From: Methylotuvimicrobium sp. KM2
GTDB lineage: Bacteria; Pseudomonadota; Gammaproteobacteria; Methylococcales; Methylomonadaceae
Assembly (NCBI RefSeq): GCF_038051925.1
Contig: NZ_CP150634.1
Coordinates: 3,914,300 to 3,978,299, forward strand
Direction of reading: 5' to 3'
Length of the DNA stretch: 64,000 nt
Below are positions 43,736 through 53,384 of the stretch, piece by piece (position 1 is the first letter of the stretch; every line of letters begins with the position of its first letter). A program made the translations under genes and the position numbers. The notes below the pieces were generated by a model. That model saw only the letters and a program-made list of their open reading frames with translations, did not search any database and was not told the DNA's origin.

Positions 43736-44707
43736 ATGAACAAACCCAAAGTTTTAATTACCCGTAAATGGCCCGCCTCGGTCGAAACCAAACTCAAAGA
43801 ATTGTACGACGCCTCGCTCAACGAAGACGATCACCCCTTGTCACCCGACGAATTGAAATCGGCCTTGCAAAACTACGACGCCGTCTGCCCTTCGGTTTGC
43901 GACCCACTGCCCGCCGAGGTATTAAATACGCCTAACAAACGCTGCAAAATTCTCGGCAATTTCGGAGTCGGTTACAACCATATCGATATCGCAGCCGCTA
44001 AAGCGAACGGTCTCGTCGTCACGAATACACCGGGCGTGTTGACACAGAGCACCGCCGATATCGCAATGACTTTATTGCTGATGTCCGCACGTCGCGGAGC
44101 GGAGGGCGACCGCCTCGTCCGGGCCGGCAAATGGCACGGTTGGTGCCCGACGCACATGCTGAGCAGCGACGTGACCGGCGCAACGCTAGGTTTGATCGGC
44201 TTCGGTCGCATCGCGATCGCAACAGCACGCAAAGCCCATCATGGTTTCGGCATGAAAATCGTTTTTTTCAATCCGAGTACACCGGACCCATCCGTGATCG
44301 AAGAACTCCAAGCGACCCGTTGCGACTCGGTCGAGGACGTCATGAGAAACGCCGATTATATCTCTCTGCATTGCCCCGGCGGGCCCGGCACCCGACACCT
44401 GATCGACGACAAGATGATTCGCTTGATGAAACCGAGCGCTCATTTGATCAACACCGCGCGCGGCGATGTGGTCGATAGCAAGGCTTTAATCGAGGCATTA
44501 CGAGATAAGAGAATCGCCGGCGCCGGTCTGGATGTCTATGAAGGCGAGCCGAATATCGACCCCGCATTTTTGACGCTTGAAAACGCCACGCTGTTGCCGC
44601 ACCTAGGTAGCGCAACACTTAGTACACGCACCGCGATGGGAGAAAAAGTGTTGGCTAATTTGGCCGCGTTTTTCGAAGGACGGGAACCTGAAGACAGAGT
44701 GGCTTAA
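43736..44707 (+). CDS. hprA: Hydroxypyruvate reductase / D-glycerate dehydrogenase
   Basis: The 323-residue D-2-hydroxyacid dehydrogenase has NAD-binding GLIGFGRIAIATARKA (about 143-158), catalytic Arg in INTARGDVVD (about 240), Glu in GLDVYEGEP and His in LLPHLGSA (about 289). It reduces hydroxypyruvate to glycerate in the serine cycle. The plain Rossmann motif GFGRIA has Ala in place of the third glycine, which is tolerated in this family. It is separated from sga by the pil/IS block, and its own promoter is not obvious among the upstream repeats. Confidence 0.9.
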   Translation: MNKPKVLITRKWPASVETKLKELYDASLNEDDHPLSPDELKSALQNYDAVCPSVCDPLPAEVLNTPNKRCKILGNFGVGYNHIDIAAAKANGLVVTNTPGVLTQSTADIAMTLLLMSARRGAEGDRLVRAGKWHGWCPTHMLSSDVTGATLGLIGFGRIAIATARKAHHGFGMKIVFFNPSTPDPSVIEELQATRCDSVEDVMRNADYISLHCPGGPGTRHLIDDKMIRLMKPSAHLINTARGDVVDSKALIEALRDKRIAGAGLDVYEGEPNIDPAFLTLENATLLPHLGSATLSTRTAMGEKVLANLAAFFEGREPEDRVA

Positions 44708-45124
44708 CCCGGCTGCGGCTAAAGACTGCCGATATTCAGCCCCTCGCGGGACCGCTTACTCAATCTGCCCCCAACGTTTCGGTTTGCCCCGATTATCTCG
44801 GCGTCCTCGTTCCCACCGCTCCAGCGTGGGAATGCATACCGGTCTTGCCTCAGCAGCCAAGGTATGGATTCCCACGGAGGACCGCTTGCCGTTATATACA
44901 TCTCTTGGAGATAATCTGTTGACCATCCAGCGCGATGGCAAAATCACGCAATCGCTGGAGCTTCGTAGGGTACACTGTGCCTACCATGGTGATCCTGCCA
45001 ATATCAACCCAAGCCCTTATGGTTTGATCCTAGGTAGGGTTTCGATGCTTAGGTACGCGCAGCATATCCTACAATTTATGTATAACGATGAGCGGAGGAC
45101 CGTGGGAACCAAAAAGCCACCGCA
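44708..45124. repeat. Repeat region between convergent hprA and mdh
   Basis: No gene is visible. A GTTCCCACCGCTCCAGCGTGGGAATGCATACCGG...GGTATGGATTCCCACGG repeat (44809-44884), also present at 52325-52400, is interrupted by a 208-bp element (44885-45092). The rest is the continuation of the same repeat (CGTGGGAACC). Confidence 0.75.
44885..45092. mobile_element. 208-bp MITE-like element with 10-bp duplication
   Basis: CGGAGGACCG occurs at 44875-44884 and again at 45093-45102. The intact target (CCCACGGAGGACCGTGGGAACC) is seen at 52388-52409. The element ends are CTTGCCGTTATATACATC and, as reverse complement of the right end, CTCATCGTTATACATAAA, which are weak inverted repeats. It has no coding capacity. 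Only one copy is in the window. Confidence 0.78.
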
Positions 45125-46108
45125 TTAGAGCAAATGCTTAACCGCTTCGCGCTCTTCTTTCAACTCGGCTTCGGACTTGCGCATTTTTTCCCGGCTGAAA
45201 TCACTAATTTCCAAACCTTGGACGATACTGATTTCTCCGTTTTTAACCTCAACCGGAAATGAATAAACCAAACCTTTTTCAATTCCGTAACTGCCGTCAG
45301 ACGGAATTGCCATGCTGATCCAATTACCTTCGTCGGTCCCAAACACCCAGGTGCGCATCAAATTTAACGCGGCATTGGCCGCGGAAGCCGCGCTGGATCG
45401 TCCAACAGCTTGAATGACCACCGCTCCACGTTGTTGCACGGTTGGAATAAATTTGTCGACAAACCAATCCCAGTCTACCAGCGATAAAGCATCCTGCCCT
45501 TTGACTTTGGCATGATGAAGATCCGGATACTGCCCTGCCGAATGATTACCCCAAATGATAATATTTTTGATGTCGTTAGACAGTACACCGCATTTATCGG
45601 CAAGTTGAAAAGTCGCGCGCTTATGATCGAGCATCATCATCGCCGAAAAATTCTCCGGCCTTAAATCCGGTGCATTACTGATTGTTATCAACGCATTGGT
45701 ATTGGCAGGATTACCCGTTACCAGCACTTTAACATTACGGCTGGCAACCTTGCTAAGGGCTTGACCCTGCACGGAAAATATCTGGGCATTGATTGCCAAC
45801 AAGTCCTTGCGCTCCATCCCAGGCTTACGCGGACTCGCACCGATCAGAAATGCGTAATCGACATCTTTGAAAGCGACTTCGGGATCATCGGTCGTGACAA
45901 TTTTATGCAGCAACGGATAGGCGCAATCGTTAAGCTCCATTACCACGCCATTCAATGCGCCTAATGCTAATGCCTGAGGCGTTTCCAACAAATGAAAAAT
46001 CATTGGCTGATCGGGGCCTAATAGTTCTCCGCTAGCCAAGCGAAACAATAAGGAATAACTAATCTGTCCGGCGGCACCTGTAACGGCAATTTTAACTGGC
46101 GTTTTCAT
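45125..46108 (-). CDS. mdh: Malate dehydrogenase
   Basis: The 327-residue enzyme begins [27 protein letters not shown] and has substrate-binding [17 protein letters not shown]-binding [11 protein letters not shown] and catalytic His [18 protein letters not shown] (about residue 190). It is of the cytosolic-type/Thermus-like MDH group rather than the E. coli type. It reduces oxaloacetate to malate, feeding malate thiokinase in the serine cycle. It runs against hprA. Confidence 0.93.
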   Translation of the reverse strand: MKTPVKIAVTGAAGQISYSLLFRLASGELLGPDQPMIFHLLETPQALALGALNGVVMELNDCAYPLLHKIVTTDDPEVAFKDVDYAFLIGASPRKPGMERKDLLAINAQIFSVQGQALSKVASRNVKVLVTGNPANTNALITISNAPDLRPENFSAMMMLDHKRATFQLADKCGVLSNDIKNIIIWGNHSAGQYPDLHHAKVKGQDALSLVDWDWFVDKFIPTVQQRGAVVIQAVGRSSAASAANAALNLMRTWVFGTDEGNWISMAIPSDGSYGIEKGLVYSFPVEVKNGEISIVQGLEISDFSREKMRKSEAELKEEREAVKHLL

Positions 46109-46526
46109 TTGTTTTCCTAATTATTTATTATTGTCTGGATGCGGAGTTCAAATGGCAAGCCTTTGAAACACAGCGAAAATAGCACTCACATGATGCAATT
46201 ATGCCGGCCCTACTGGCAACGTCAAACTGAATGTTAACGAATAACCGCCCCCCCTGCAAGCCTGTAGAAATCGCCCCGGAGCAATGGAGAGGCAGCGTAT
46301 TCGTAAATAAGGTATACTCTGCCGTTTGTAATTATTCACACCCCTCTATCGTTCCCACTCTCCAGCGCTGGAACGAATACTGAGACGCTCTAGCGTCTCG
46401 TACCGCTGGAGCGGTACTCAGGCATTCCCACGCAGAGCATGGGAACGATAATTGATGGGGGACTGAATAGTTACTGCTGTTTTGTATACGCTAATCGTTA
46501 TCGCCATTATCGATCTTACGTGACCC
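46109..46526. other. Divergent mdh/mtdA intergenic region
   Basis: No gene is visible. A repeat containing GTTCCCAC...GTGGGAAC-type palindromes with inner GAGACGCTCTAGCGTCTCG (about 46346-46449) fills the centre. The flanks must hold the mdh and mtdA promoters. TTTGTATACGCTAATC just before mtdA is AT-rich, but no convincing -35/-10 pair is seen. Confidence 0.5.
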
Positions 46527-47384
46527 ATGAAAAAACTGTTATTCCAATTCGACACCGATCCGCGCCCTTCAGCTTTCGATACGATTGTCGCTTATGACGG
46601 CGGCGCCGACCATGTCATCGGGCATGGCGGGTTAACACCCGACACTATCGCACCCTTGGTCGAAGGCACGATTTTCACGAGAGCCCCTAAAGACAAAAAA
46701 AATACCGCCATTTTTGTCGGCGGCAGCGACATGCTGGCCGGCCAACAATTATTTGCGGCCGTACAAAAACATTTTTTTCCCGGCTTTCAAGTCTCGATCA
46801 TGCTCGATAGCAACGGCAGCAATACTACCGCCGCCGCCGGCGTGGCGAAACTGGCATCAAACAGTAACCTAAGCGGCAAAAAAGCGGTTGTTTTGGCAGG
46901 TACCGGCCCGGTCGGTCAACGCGTTGCAGTCATGCTGGCTCAAGAAGGCTGCAAAGTCTCGTTAACTTCTAGGGAAATGATACGCGCGGAACACGCCTGC
47001 CAAACAATGCGTGAACGTTTCGGTGTCGAACTGACGCCTATCGAAGCCGTCGATCAAGACGCGCGCGGCAGAGCAATTGAAAACGCTCAAATCGTATTTG
47101 CGGCAGGCGCGGCAGGCGTCGAATTGCTCAAAGCCGAACATTGGCAAAATAATGATCGACTCGAATTATTGGCCGATGCTAATGCCACCCCCCCGATCGG
47201 TATCGGCGGCATCGATATGATGGATAAAGGCAACGAACGTCACGGTAAAGTCGTCTGGGGAGCCATCGGTTTCGGCGCATTCAAACTCGCTTTACACCGT
47301 GCCTGCATCGCCAAACTGTTCGAAACTAATACGCTAGTGCTGGATGCCGAACAAATTTTCGCATTCGCCAAGGAAATGGCTTAA
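46527..47384 (+). CDS. mtdA: NADP-dependent methylene-H4MPT/methylene-H4F dehydrogenase
   Basis: The 285-residue protein is MtdA-like throughout: KKLLFQFDTDPRPSAFDTIVAYDGGADHVIGHGG, FPGFQVSIMLDSNGSNTTAAAGVAKL, NADP site VVLAGTGPVGQRVAVMLAQEG and PPIGIGGIDMMDKG. MtdA oxidises methylene-H4F or methylene-H4MPT with NADP, linking formaldehyde oxidation with assimilation. The Methylobacterium enzyme is 288 residues. Glycerate kinase follows 24 bp later. The partner methenyl-H4F cyclohydrolase gene (fch) is not in the window. Confidence 0.94.
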   Translation: MKKLLFQFDTDPRPSAFDTIVAYDGGADHVIGHGGLTPDTIAPLVEGTIFTRAPKDKKNTAIFVGGSDMLAGQQLFAAVQKHFFPGFQVSIMLDSNGSNTTAAAGVAKLASNSNLSGKKAVVLAGTGPVGQRVAVMLAQEGCKVSLTSREMIRAEHACQTMRERFGVELTPIEAVDQDARGRAIENAQIVFAAGAAGVELLKAEHWQNNDRLELLADANATPPIGIGGIDMMDKGNERHGKVVWGAIGFGAFKLALHRACIAKLFETNTLVLDAEQIFAFAKEMA

Positions 47385-47408
47385 ACGCCCCTTGCACCGT
47401 TGAAACAC

Positions 47409-48776
47409 ATGAGCCGACCCGCCACTCAAAAAGCGCTCAGAAAACAGGCCGCAAGACTATTCCAAGCCGGCATCGATGCCGCCGATCCGTACCTTGCGGT
47501 TCGACGCAGCCTATCCTCGGATGGGCTTCGACTTGAAATCGCCCTGTCGCCGCACGACAATGCGCCGAAACGCACGGGACATTGGCCGAAGATTCATGTG
47601 ATCGCGTTCGGCAAAGCCGCATGCAACATGGCAAAAGCCGCTCGAGACATTATTCCGGAGTCGCTATTGGCCGGCGACTGCATCATCGTTACCAATTACG
47701 AGAATGCCGCCCAGATTCCCGGCTTTAAAGTCATCGGCGCCGGTCACCCAATTCCCGACGAAGCAGGGCGGCAAGGCGCCCGGCAAATCGCCGACAGAAT
47801 CACCAACGCTCAATTGGGCGAGTTGGCGCTAGTATTAATTAGCGGTGGCGGATCTGCCCTCCTACCCTATCCGCAACCTCCGATAACGCTCGAAGAAAAA
47901 GCGCAAACGACTGCATTACTGCTAGCTTGCGGCGCGACAATCAACCAAGTCAACTGTGTGCGTAAGCATATTTCCATGATTAAAGGAGGGGGACTGGCGC
48001 GCTTCGCGGCTCCGGCCGACCTGCACGCATTGATTCTTTCCGACGTACTGGGCGACGACCTAAGCGCTATCGCAAGCGGGCCGACCGTTCCGGACGACAC
48101 ATGCTTCGACGACGCTGTCGCTATTTTGCGCGAGAAGGGTATTTGGGAAAAGATTCCGGATTCGGTCAAATACGTTTTACAACAAGGCACCGCCGGCAAT
48201 ATCCCGGAAACGCCTAAAACCGGCGACGAGCTTTTCAATAACGCCGGACACACGCTGATTGGCAGCAATACGATCAGCTTGAAAGCCTTAGTCAAGGCTG
48301 CATCGCAACTGGATTACGATGTTCGAGTCTATTCGGAACATCTTAGCGGCGAAGCGAAAGACGAAGCCTTCAAGTTGGCTTTTTACGCGAAATCCCTACT
48401 CGATAGCGGCTTAGACAAACCCATCGCGCTTCTGGCAGGCGGCGAAACCACGGTAACGTTAACAGGACAAGGCCTTGGCGGTCGCAATCAAGAAATGGGG
48501 CTGGCCTTTGCCTTGGCAGCCGAACGATTAGAATTGCCCGGTAATTGGGCATTTTTGAGCGGCGGCACCGACGGCCGCGACGGCCCGACCGATGCGGCCG
48601 GCTCGCTGATTGATCCACAATCGCTCTCGCGTATGCGCGCTGCCGGAATCGACCCGAGCGCAAGACTGCAAGATAATGACTCATACCACGCGCTTCAGGC
48701 CTCAAACGATTTACTGATGACCGGCGCGACCGGCACCAATGTTGCCGATTTACAAGTATTGTTGCTCCGGCCTTAG
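47409..48776 (+). CDS. gckA: Glycerate 2-kinase (GckA, DUF4147/MOFRL)
   Basis: A 455-residue two-domain protein: DUF4147 N-terminal domain (about 1-240, HVIAFGKAACNMAKAARDI, LVLISGGGSALLPYP, CVRKHISMIKGGGLA) and MOFRL C-terminal domain (about 330-450, ALLAGGETTVTLTGQGLGGRNQEMGLAFA, FLSGGTDGRDGPTDAAGS). It phosphorylates glycerate to 2-phosphoglycerate, the serine-cycle entry to glycolytic intermediates. The frame is open from TTG at 47400. The ATG at 47409 (MSRPATQK) is preferred. It is co-directional with mtdA. Confidence 0.92.
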   Translation: MSRPATQKALRKQAARLFQAGIDAADPYLAVRRSLSSDGLRLEIALSPHDNAPKRTGHWPKIHVIAFGKAACNMAKAARDIIPESLLAGDCIIVTNYENAAQIPGFKVIGAGHPIPDEAGRQGARQIADRITNAQLGELALVLISGGGSALLPYPQPPITLEEKAQTTALLLACGATINQVNCVRKHISMIKGGGLARFAAPADLHALILSDVLGDDLSAIASGPTVPDDTCFDDAVAILREKGIWEKIPDSVKYVLQQGTAGNIPETPKTGDELFNNAGHTLIGSNTISLKALVKAASQLDYDVRVYSEHLSGEAKDEAFKLAFYAKSLLDSGLDKPIALLAGGETTVTLTGQGLGGRNQEMGLAFALAAERLELPGNWAFLSGGTDGRDGPTDAAGSLIDPQSLSRMRAAGIDPSARLQDNDSYHALQASNDLLMTGATGTNVADLQVLLLRP

Positions 48777-49132
48777 CTTCAATTAGTACTGTGAAAGCTC
48801 GTGAAATTAGACTCTTTATCTAATTTTTCGATAGTCGAAGCTCGGTAGAAAAAATGCCGGTGCCGAAGAGGGTGCGGTTGCTCGATCGACAGACGTCGGC
48901 GGCAGGGAGCCGCCGTCGAGCCTACATGGACGTATTCACGGCGTTCTGTCGGGCGAGTGACCGTACCCTAACCCACCCCTAGCACTTTCATTTGCCGGGG
49001 TGGTGATAGCTTCTTCATGATCGTTACTCTATACTCACCGAAAATCACTGACGGCATTTTGACCTTCTCCTCTCGGGATCGCCGATAAAAACCGTTGTTG
49101 AAATGCAAAATAAAATAATTTTTTAGGAGATA
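48777..49132. repeat. Family A repeat region between gckA and glyA
   Basis: No gene is visible. A family A copy with long flanks (about 48788-49027) has the empty 89-bp core at 48875-48963. Left flank ACTGTGAAAGCTCG and right flank CACTTTCATTTGCCGGGG are shared with the copies at 33165-33512 and 62009-62310. The glyA ribosome-binding site (TTTAGGAGATATTG) starts after 49121. Confidence 0.8.
48875..48963 (+). repeat. Family A repeat, empty 89-bp core
   Basis: The ends are CGGTTGCTCGATCGACAG and CTGTCGGGCGAGTGACCG. Inner hairpins are GGCGGC-AGGGA-GCCGCC and GGACG-TATTCACGG-CGTTC. No modules are inserted, so this copy serves as reference for the filled copies. Confidence 0.88.
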
Positions 49133-50389
49133 TTGATGTTTACTAAATCGCAAACGATTGCAGGTTACGATAATGAGTTGTTTCAGGCACTGGAAGAAGA
49201 GCGCCGCCGTCAGGAAGACCATATAGAACTGATCGCCTCGGAAAACTACACCAGTCCGCGCGTCATGGAAGCCCAAGGCACGCTACTGACCAATAAATAC
49301 GCGGAAGGCTATCCCGGCAAACGCTATTACGGCGGTTGCGAATATGTCGATAAGGTCGAGCAACTCGCAATCGATCGCGCCAAAGAACTATTCGGCGCCG
49401 ATTATGCGAATGTACAAGCCCATTCCGGATCACAGGCCAATATGGCGGTATTCATGGCATTGATACAGCCGGGCGATACGATACTGGGCCTAAGCCTAGC
49501 CGACGGCGGCCATTTAACGCACGGCGCCAAACCGAATTTCTCCGGCAAAATCTACAATGCGGTGCAATACGGACTACACCCGGATACGGGCCTGATCGAT
49601 TACGACCAAGTCGAAGCCTTAGCGATCGAACACAAACCCAAAATCCTCGTCGCCGGCTTCTCGGCCTATTCGCGCATCTGGGACTGGCAACGCTTCCGCG
49701 AAATCGCCGATAAAGTCGGCGCCTACTTACTTGTCGATATGGCCCATGTCGCCGGATTAGTCGCGGCCGGTTTATACCCGAATCCGGTGCCAATCGCTGA
49801 CGTCGTCACCAGCACGACGCACAAATCGCTACGCGGACCGCGCGGCGGATTGATTCTGTGTAAAAGCAATCCGGAAATCGAAAAAAAATTCGACTCCAGT
49901 ATCTTTCCCGGCATCCAAGGCGGCCCTGCTATGCATATCATCGCCGCAAAAGCGGTCGCATTCAAGGAAGCGATGGAAACCGAATTCAAGACCTATCAGC
50001 AGCAAGTCATCAACAATGCCAAGGCGATGGCCGAAGTCTTCATCGATCGCGGTTTCGATGTCGTTTCCGGCGGAACCGACAATCATTTGATGCTGGTTTC
50101 ATTGATCCCGAAAGGCATTACCGGCAAGGCCGCCGATGCGGCGCTGGGACGTGCGCATATCACGGTCAATAAAAACGCCGTACCGAACGACCCCGAGTCG
50201 CCGTTCGTGACCAGCGGCATCCGTGTCGGCACACCGGCCCCGACCACGCGCGGCTTCAAAGAAGCGCAAATGACCGAAATCGCGCATTTGATGTGCGACG
50301 TGATGGAAAACATCGATAACGAATCGGTTATTTCGGCGGTACGCGACAAAGTCGCCATCTTATGCTCGCGCTTTCCGGTTTATGGCTAA
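49133..50389 (+). CDS. glyA: Serine hydroxymethyltransferase
   Basis: The 418-residue PLP enzyme has [36 protein letters not shown], the PLP-Lys block [16 protein letters not shown] (Lys about residue 230) and [14 protein letters not shown]. It makes serine from glycine and methylene-H4F, the C1-entry reaction of the serine cycle. A good Shine-Dalgarno (TTAGGAG) precedes the ATG; an in-frame ATG two codons earlier is also possible. It is followed by ftfL after 31 bp, probably as one transcript. Confidence 0.95.
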   Translation: MMFTKSQTIAGYDNELFQALEEERRRQEDHIELIASENYTSPRVMEAQGTLLTNKYAEGYPGKRYYGGCEYVDKVEQLAIDRAKELFGADYANVQAHSGSQANMAVFMALIQPGDTILGLSLADGGHLTHGAKPNFSGKIYNAVQYGLHPDTGLIDYDQVEALAIEHKPKILVAGFSAYSRIWDWQRFREIADKVGAYLLVDMAHVAGLVAAGLYPNPVPIADVVTSTTHKSLRGPRGGLILCKSNPEIEKKFDSSIFPGIQGGPAMHIIAAKAVAFKEAMETEFKTYQQQVINNAKAMAEVFIDRGFDVVSGGTDNHLMLVSLIPKGITGKAADAALGRAHITVNKNAVPNDPESPFVTSGIRVGTPAPTTRGFKEAQMTEIAHLMCDVMENIDNESVISAVRDKVAILCSRFPVYG

Positions 50390-50420
50390 TAGAGGACACA
50401 TTAAAAACAGGAAAACATTC

Positions 50421-52094
50421 ATGTCAGACATAGCAATCGCCCAACAAGCCCAAATGCGGCCGATTATCGACCTGGCCGGAGAAAAATTCGGCATTCCGGC
50501 CGAGCATTTAGATCCATACGGTCACTATAAGGCCAAATTATCGCTCGAATACGTCAATAACTTGACCGACCGCGAAGACGGCAAATTGATTCTTGTCACC
50601 GCGATCAGTCCGACTCCGGCCGGCGAAGGAAAGACCACCACCACGGTAGGCTTGGGCGATGCGATCAACCGGCTCGGTAATTCGGCGATCATGTGTCTGC
50701 GCGAACCGTCGCTCGGTCCTTGTTTCGGCGTCAAAGGCGGCGCGGCCGGCGGCGGCTACTCGCAAGTCGTGCCGATGGAAGACATTAATCTACATTTCAC
50801 CGGCGACTTTCATGCGATCGGCGTCGCGCATAACTTGCTGTCGGCATTGATCGACAACCATATCAATCACGGTAACGCGCTCGACATCGATTCGCGCCGA
50901 ATTCAATGGAAACGCGTCGTCGACATGAACGACCGAGCGTTGCGCAAGATCACTGTCGGCATGGGCGGTCCCGCGAACGGCTATCTGCGCGAAGACGGAT
51001 ACGACATCGTCGTCGCATCCGAAATCATGGCGATTTTGTGCTTGGCGACAAGCCGTATCGACCTGAAAGAACGCCTCGGCCGAATCGTCATCGGTTACAA
51101 GTCCGACCGAGTCACGCCGGTTTATGCGAGCGATCTCAATGCGCAAGGGGCAATGGCCGCATTATTGAAAGAAGCCATCAAGCCGAATCTGGTTCAGACG
51201 CTAGAAAACAATATCGCGATCATTCACGGCGGCCCGTTCGCAAATATCGCCCACGGTTGCAACACCGTCACCGCGACGAAAACCGCATTGAAACTGGCCG
51301 ATTATGTCGTCACCGAAGCCGGTTTCGGTGCCGACCTAGGCGCCGAGAAGTTTCTCGACATCAAATGCCGCATGTCCGGTCTGAAACCGTCGGCAGTCGT
51401 ATTGGTCGCAACGGTACGCGCGTTGAAATTCCACGGCGGGGTCGCGAAAGAGGAGTTGAACCAAGAAAACATCGACGCTCTGCAAAAAGGTTTCACCAAC
51501 CTGGAGCGCCATCTCGACAATATCCAACGTCATTACGGCTTGCCTTGCGTAATCTGCATCAATCATTTCACCTTCGACACCGACGCCGAAATCGCGTTGC
51601 TCAAGGATAAATGCGAGGCGCTCGGCGCGAAATGCGTCGTCTCGAAACATTGGGCGCAAGGCGGCGCCGGCGCGGAAGAATTGGCGCAAGAAGTGCTCGC
51701 CGTCGTCGACAACCGCGAGCCGGGATTCACTTACGTCTATGACGAAGAGCTTCCACTGTGGGACAAGATCGAAACGATAGCGACCAAATTGTATGGTGCG
51801 ATCGGCATCAGCGCGTCGCCGAAAGTCAAATCCGAAATCAATGCGTTACAGCAAAATTACGGCAAGTTCCCGGTCTGCATGGCCAAGACGCAAATGTCGT
51901 TTTCGACCAATCCGAACGAGAGAGGCGCGCCTTCCGGACACACGATCGAAATTAGCGAAGTCAAACTTGCCAACGGCGCGGGCTTCATCGTCGCGATCGC
52001 CGGCGACATGATGACCATGCCGGGTTTGCCGAAAATCCCGGCCGCCGAACGCATCGACATCACCGACGACGGCGTGATTACCGGGTTGTTTTAA
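50421..52094 (+). CDS. ftfL: Formate-tetrahydrofolate ligase
   Basis: The 557-residue ATP-dependent ligase has P-loop [19 protein letters not shown] (about 60-78), [41 protein letters not shown] and C-terminal [22 protein letters not shown]. It converts formate to 10-formyl-H4F at the branch between assimilation and oxidation. The frame is open from 50382 inside the glyA end, but the ATG at 50421 ([15 protein letters not shown]), preceded by CAGGAAAA, is the natural start. It is the last gene of the serine-cycle set in this window. Confidence 0.95.
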   Translation: MSDIAIAQQAQMRPIIDLAGEKFGIPAEHLDPYGHYKAKLSLEYVNNLTDREDGKLILVTAISPTPAGEGKTTTTVGLGDAINRLGNSAIMCLREPSLGPCFGVKGGAAGGGYSQVVPMEDINLHFTGDFHAIGVAHNLLSALIDNHINHGNALDIDSRRIQWKRVVDMNDRALRKITVGMGGPANGYLREDGYDIVVASEIMAILCLATSRIDLKERLGRIVIGYKSDRVTPVYASDLNAQGAMAALLKEAIKPNLVQTLENNIAIIHGGPFANIAHGCNTVTATKTALKLADYVVTEAGFGADLGAEKFLDIKCRMSGLKPSAVVLVATVRALKFHGGVAKEELNQENIDALQKGFTNLERHLDNIQRHYGLPCVICINHFTFDTDAEIALLKDKCEALGAKCVVSKHWAQGGAGAEELAQEVLAVVDNREPGFTYVYDEELPLWDKIETIATKLYGAIGISASPKVKSEINALQQNYGKFPVCMAKTQMSFSTNPNERGAPSGHTIEISEVKLANGAGFIVAIAGDMMTMPGLPKIPAAERIDITDDGVITGLF

Positions 52095-52781
52095 TTTGAA
52101 TGGTCAGGCGCATGACGCACCCCCCCTCATACGCCTGCGTACACATTCTCAAGCAAGCTTTAACCCTAGAAAAAGCATTACACCATGAAGAATAAGGAGT
52201 TAATTCAATAACTTCTTATACGTTTGTATAGAACTTGCACTCACCCAAGAGGTTAACCCAGAAAAATATGCTGTTACCCAAGCTCCTGCTTGGGAAAGAG
52301 CGTGATGCGCATGGGTTTTCCTCGTTCCCACCGCTCATGCGTGGGAATGCATACCGATCTTGTCTCGGCAACTAAGGTATGGGTTCCCACGGAGGACCGT
52401 GGGAACCAGAAAAATATGCTGTTACCCAAGCTCCAGCTTGGGTAACCTGTTCAGGAAGCTCTAGCTTCCCGATAATCAAGAAAGATTGAGCTAGAAAGCC
52501 GGGGTGATTGAGAATGTGCGACGGTTGTTTCGGTCTCAGGAAGCTGGAGCTTCCGGGGTGTGTTTCCCAAGCCGGAAAGACTGTGAAAGTATTTAATATT
52601 ATCAAATAACCATGAAGAACATGAAGTAACATAAATGACTAGATCTTTGATTCTATAGACTTTTTCTTCATTCCCTTCATGTTCTTCATGGTGAATAACT
52701 TATTTTTTGATGTATTCGCCAATACTTTCATGGTCTCCGGAGCATGGGAAAGAGAGTAATACGGGGCCTCGGGAGAGCCGC
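52095..52781. repeat. Repeat region downstream of ftfL
   Basis: No gene is visible. It contains, in order: hairpin CAGGCG...CGCCTG (52105-52134, no T-run); a 3'-truncated copy of the 5-bp-TSD element (52165-52259); the CGTTCCCACCGCT...GTATGGGTTCCCACGG repeat (52322-52408); the CCCAAGCTCCAGCTTGGG palindrome (52426-52444); and a palindrome with perfect 18-bp arms (52609-52692). Confidence 0.72.
52609..52692. repeat. 84-bp palindromic unit with perfect 18-bp arms
   Basis: ACCATGAAGAACATGAAG (52609-52626) is the exact reverse complement of CTTCATGTTCTTCATGGT (52675-52692). Related arms occur in the 5-bp-TSD elements at 31559-31733 and 57718-57892 and near 61751-61835. Confidence 0.88.
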
Positions 52782-53372
52782 CTACTCCGCTTTAGCAGCC
52801 AAGAACGCCAGCATGTCCTCGTTATGCACGCGCTGATAAATGACTTCGACCGGCAGCGTCAAATCGATCGCCTCGAAAGTCACATCGTCTCCCAGATAAT
52901 AATGTTTCGAAACCCATTCTTCGGACCGTCTCAGCACTTCGACCTCGACATAATCTTGCTCGATCATCACATATTCTTGCAGAGTCGGTAGCTTCAAGTA
53001 ATTGGCCAGTTTGACGGTCTTGTCGTTGCGGCGCGTCGTCTTCGACAACACTTCGACAATGATGATAGGCGTTTCGGTATAGTAGGGCTGCGACTCGTCG
53101 AAATGACATTCGACGATCACATCGGGATAAAAAAAATTCGAACCGACTCTGACCTTCACATCCGAACCGAACGGCTCGCAGGGAAGGTTTTTTAAATGAC
53201 TCCTAAACTCTGAATACACATTGCCGGCAATACGATCATGATTTCCGCTCGTCCCGACCATCGCATAGACGGCGCCATCAATCAATTCATGCTTGGTTTC
53301 GGCAATCAACTCGCCGTCCAAATAATCCTCGACACTGATCGAATAATCCGGCTTCTTTGCAATGATACTCAT
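52782..53372 (-). CDS. Uma2-family (DUF820) restriction-endonuclease-like protein
   Basis: A protein of about 196 residues of the Uma2 PD-(D/E)XK family: YLDGELIAETKHELIDGAVYAMVGTSGNHDRIAGN, FYPDVIVECHF (catalytic Asp) and PIIIVEVLSKTTRRNDKTVKLANYLKLPTLQEYVMIEQD (E-x-L-S core). The family is very abundant in cyanobacteria and some methanotrophs, and its function is not established. An ATG two codons upstream (53378) is possible. Its start is 6 bp after the stop of the phosphomannomutase gene, so it is probably read as the second gene of that transcript. Confidence 0.87.
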   Translation of the reverse strand: MSIIAKKPDYSISVEDYLDGELIAETKHELIDGAVYAMVGTSGNHDRIAGNVYSEFRSHLKNLPCEPFGSDVKVRVGSNFFYPDVIVECHFDESQPYYTETPIIIVEVLSKTTRRNDKTVKLANYLKLPTLQEYVMIEQDYVEVEVLRRSEEWVSKHYYLGDDVTFEAIDLTLPVEVIYQRVHNEDMLAFLAAKAE

Positions 53373-53384
53373 AAACATTCCTCA

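Noticed and set aside
48777..49132. Glycine riboswitch upstream of glyA
   Set aside because: The region is accounted for by a family A repeat; no tandem glycine aptamer pattern could be recognised.
50382..50420. Upstream ATG for formate-THF ligase overlapping glyA
   Set aside because: The extra 13 residues are not family sequence, and the ATG at 50421 has a Shine-Dalgarno sequence.
52160..52257. TTAAC on both sides of the truncated 5-bp-TSD element as a target duplication
   Set aside because: The right-hand TTAAC aligns with internal element sequence (GGTTAGCG) of the full copies, so the match is coincidental and the copy is simply 3'-truncated.
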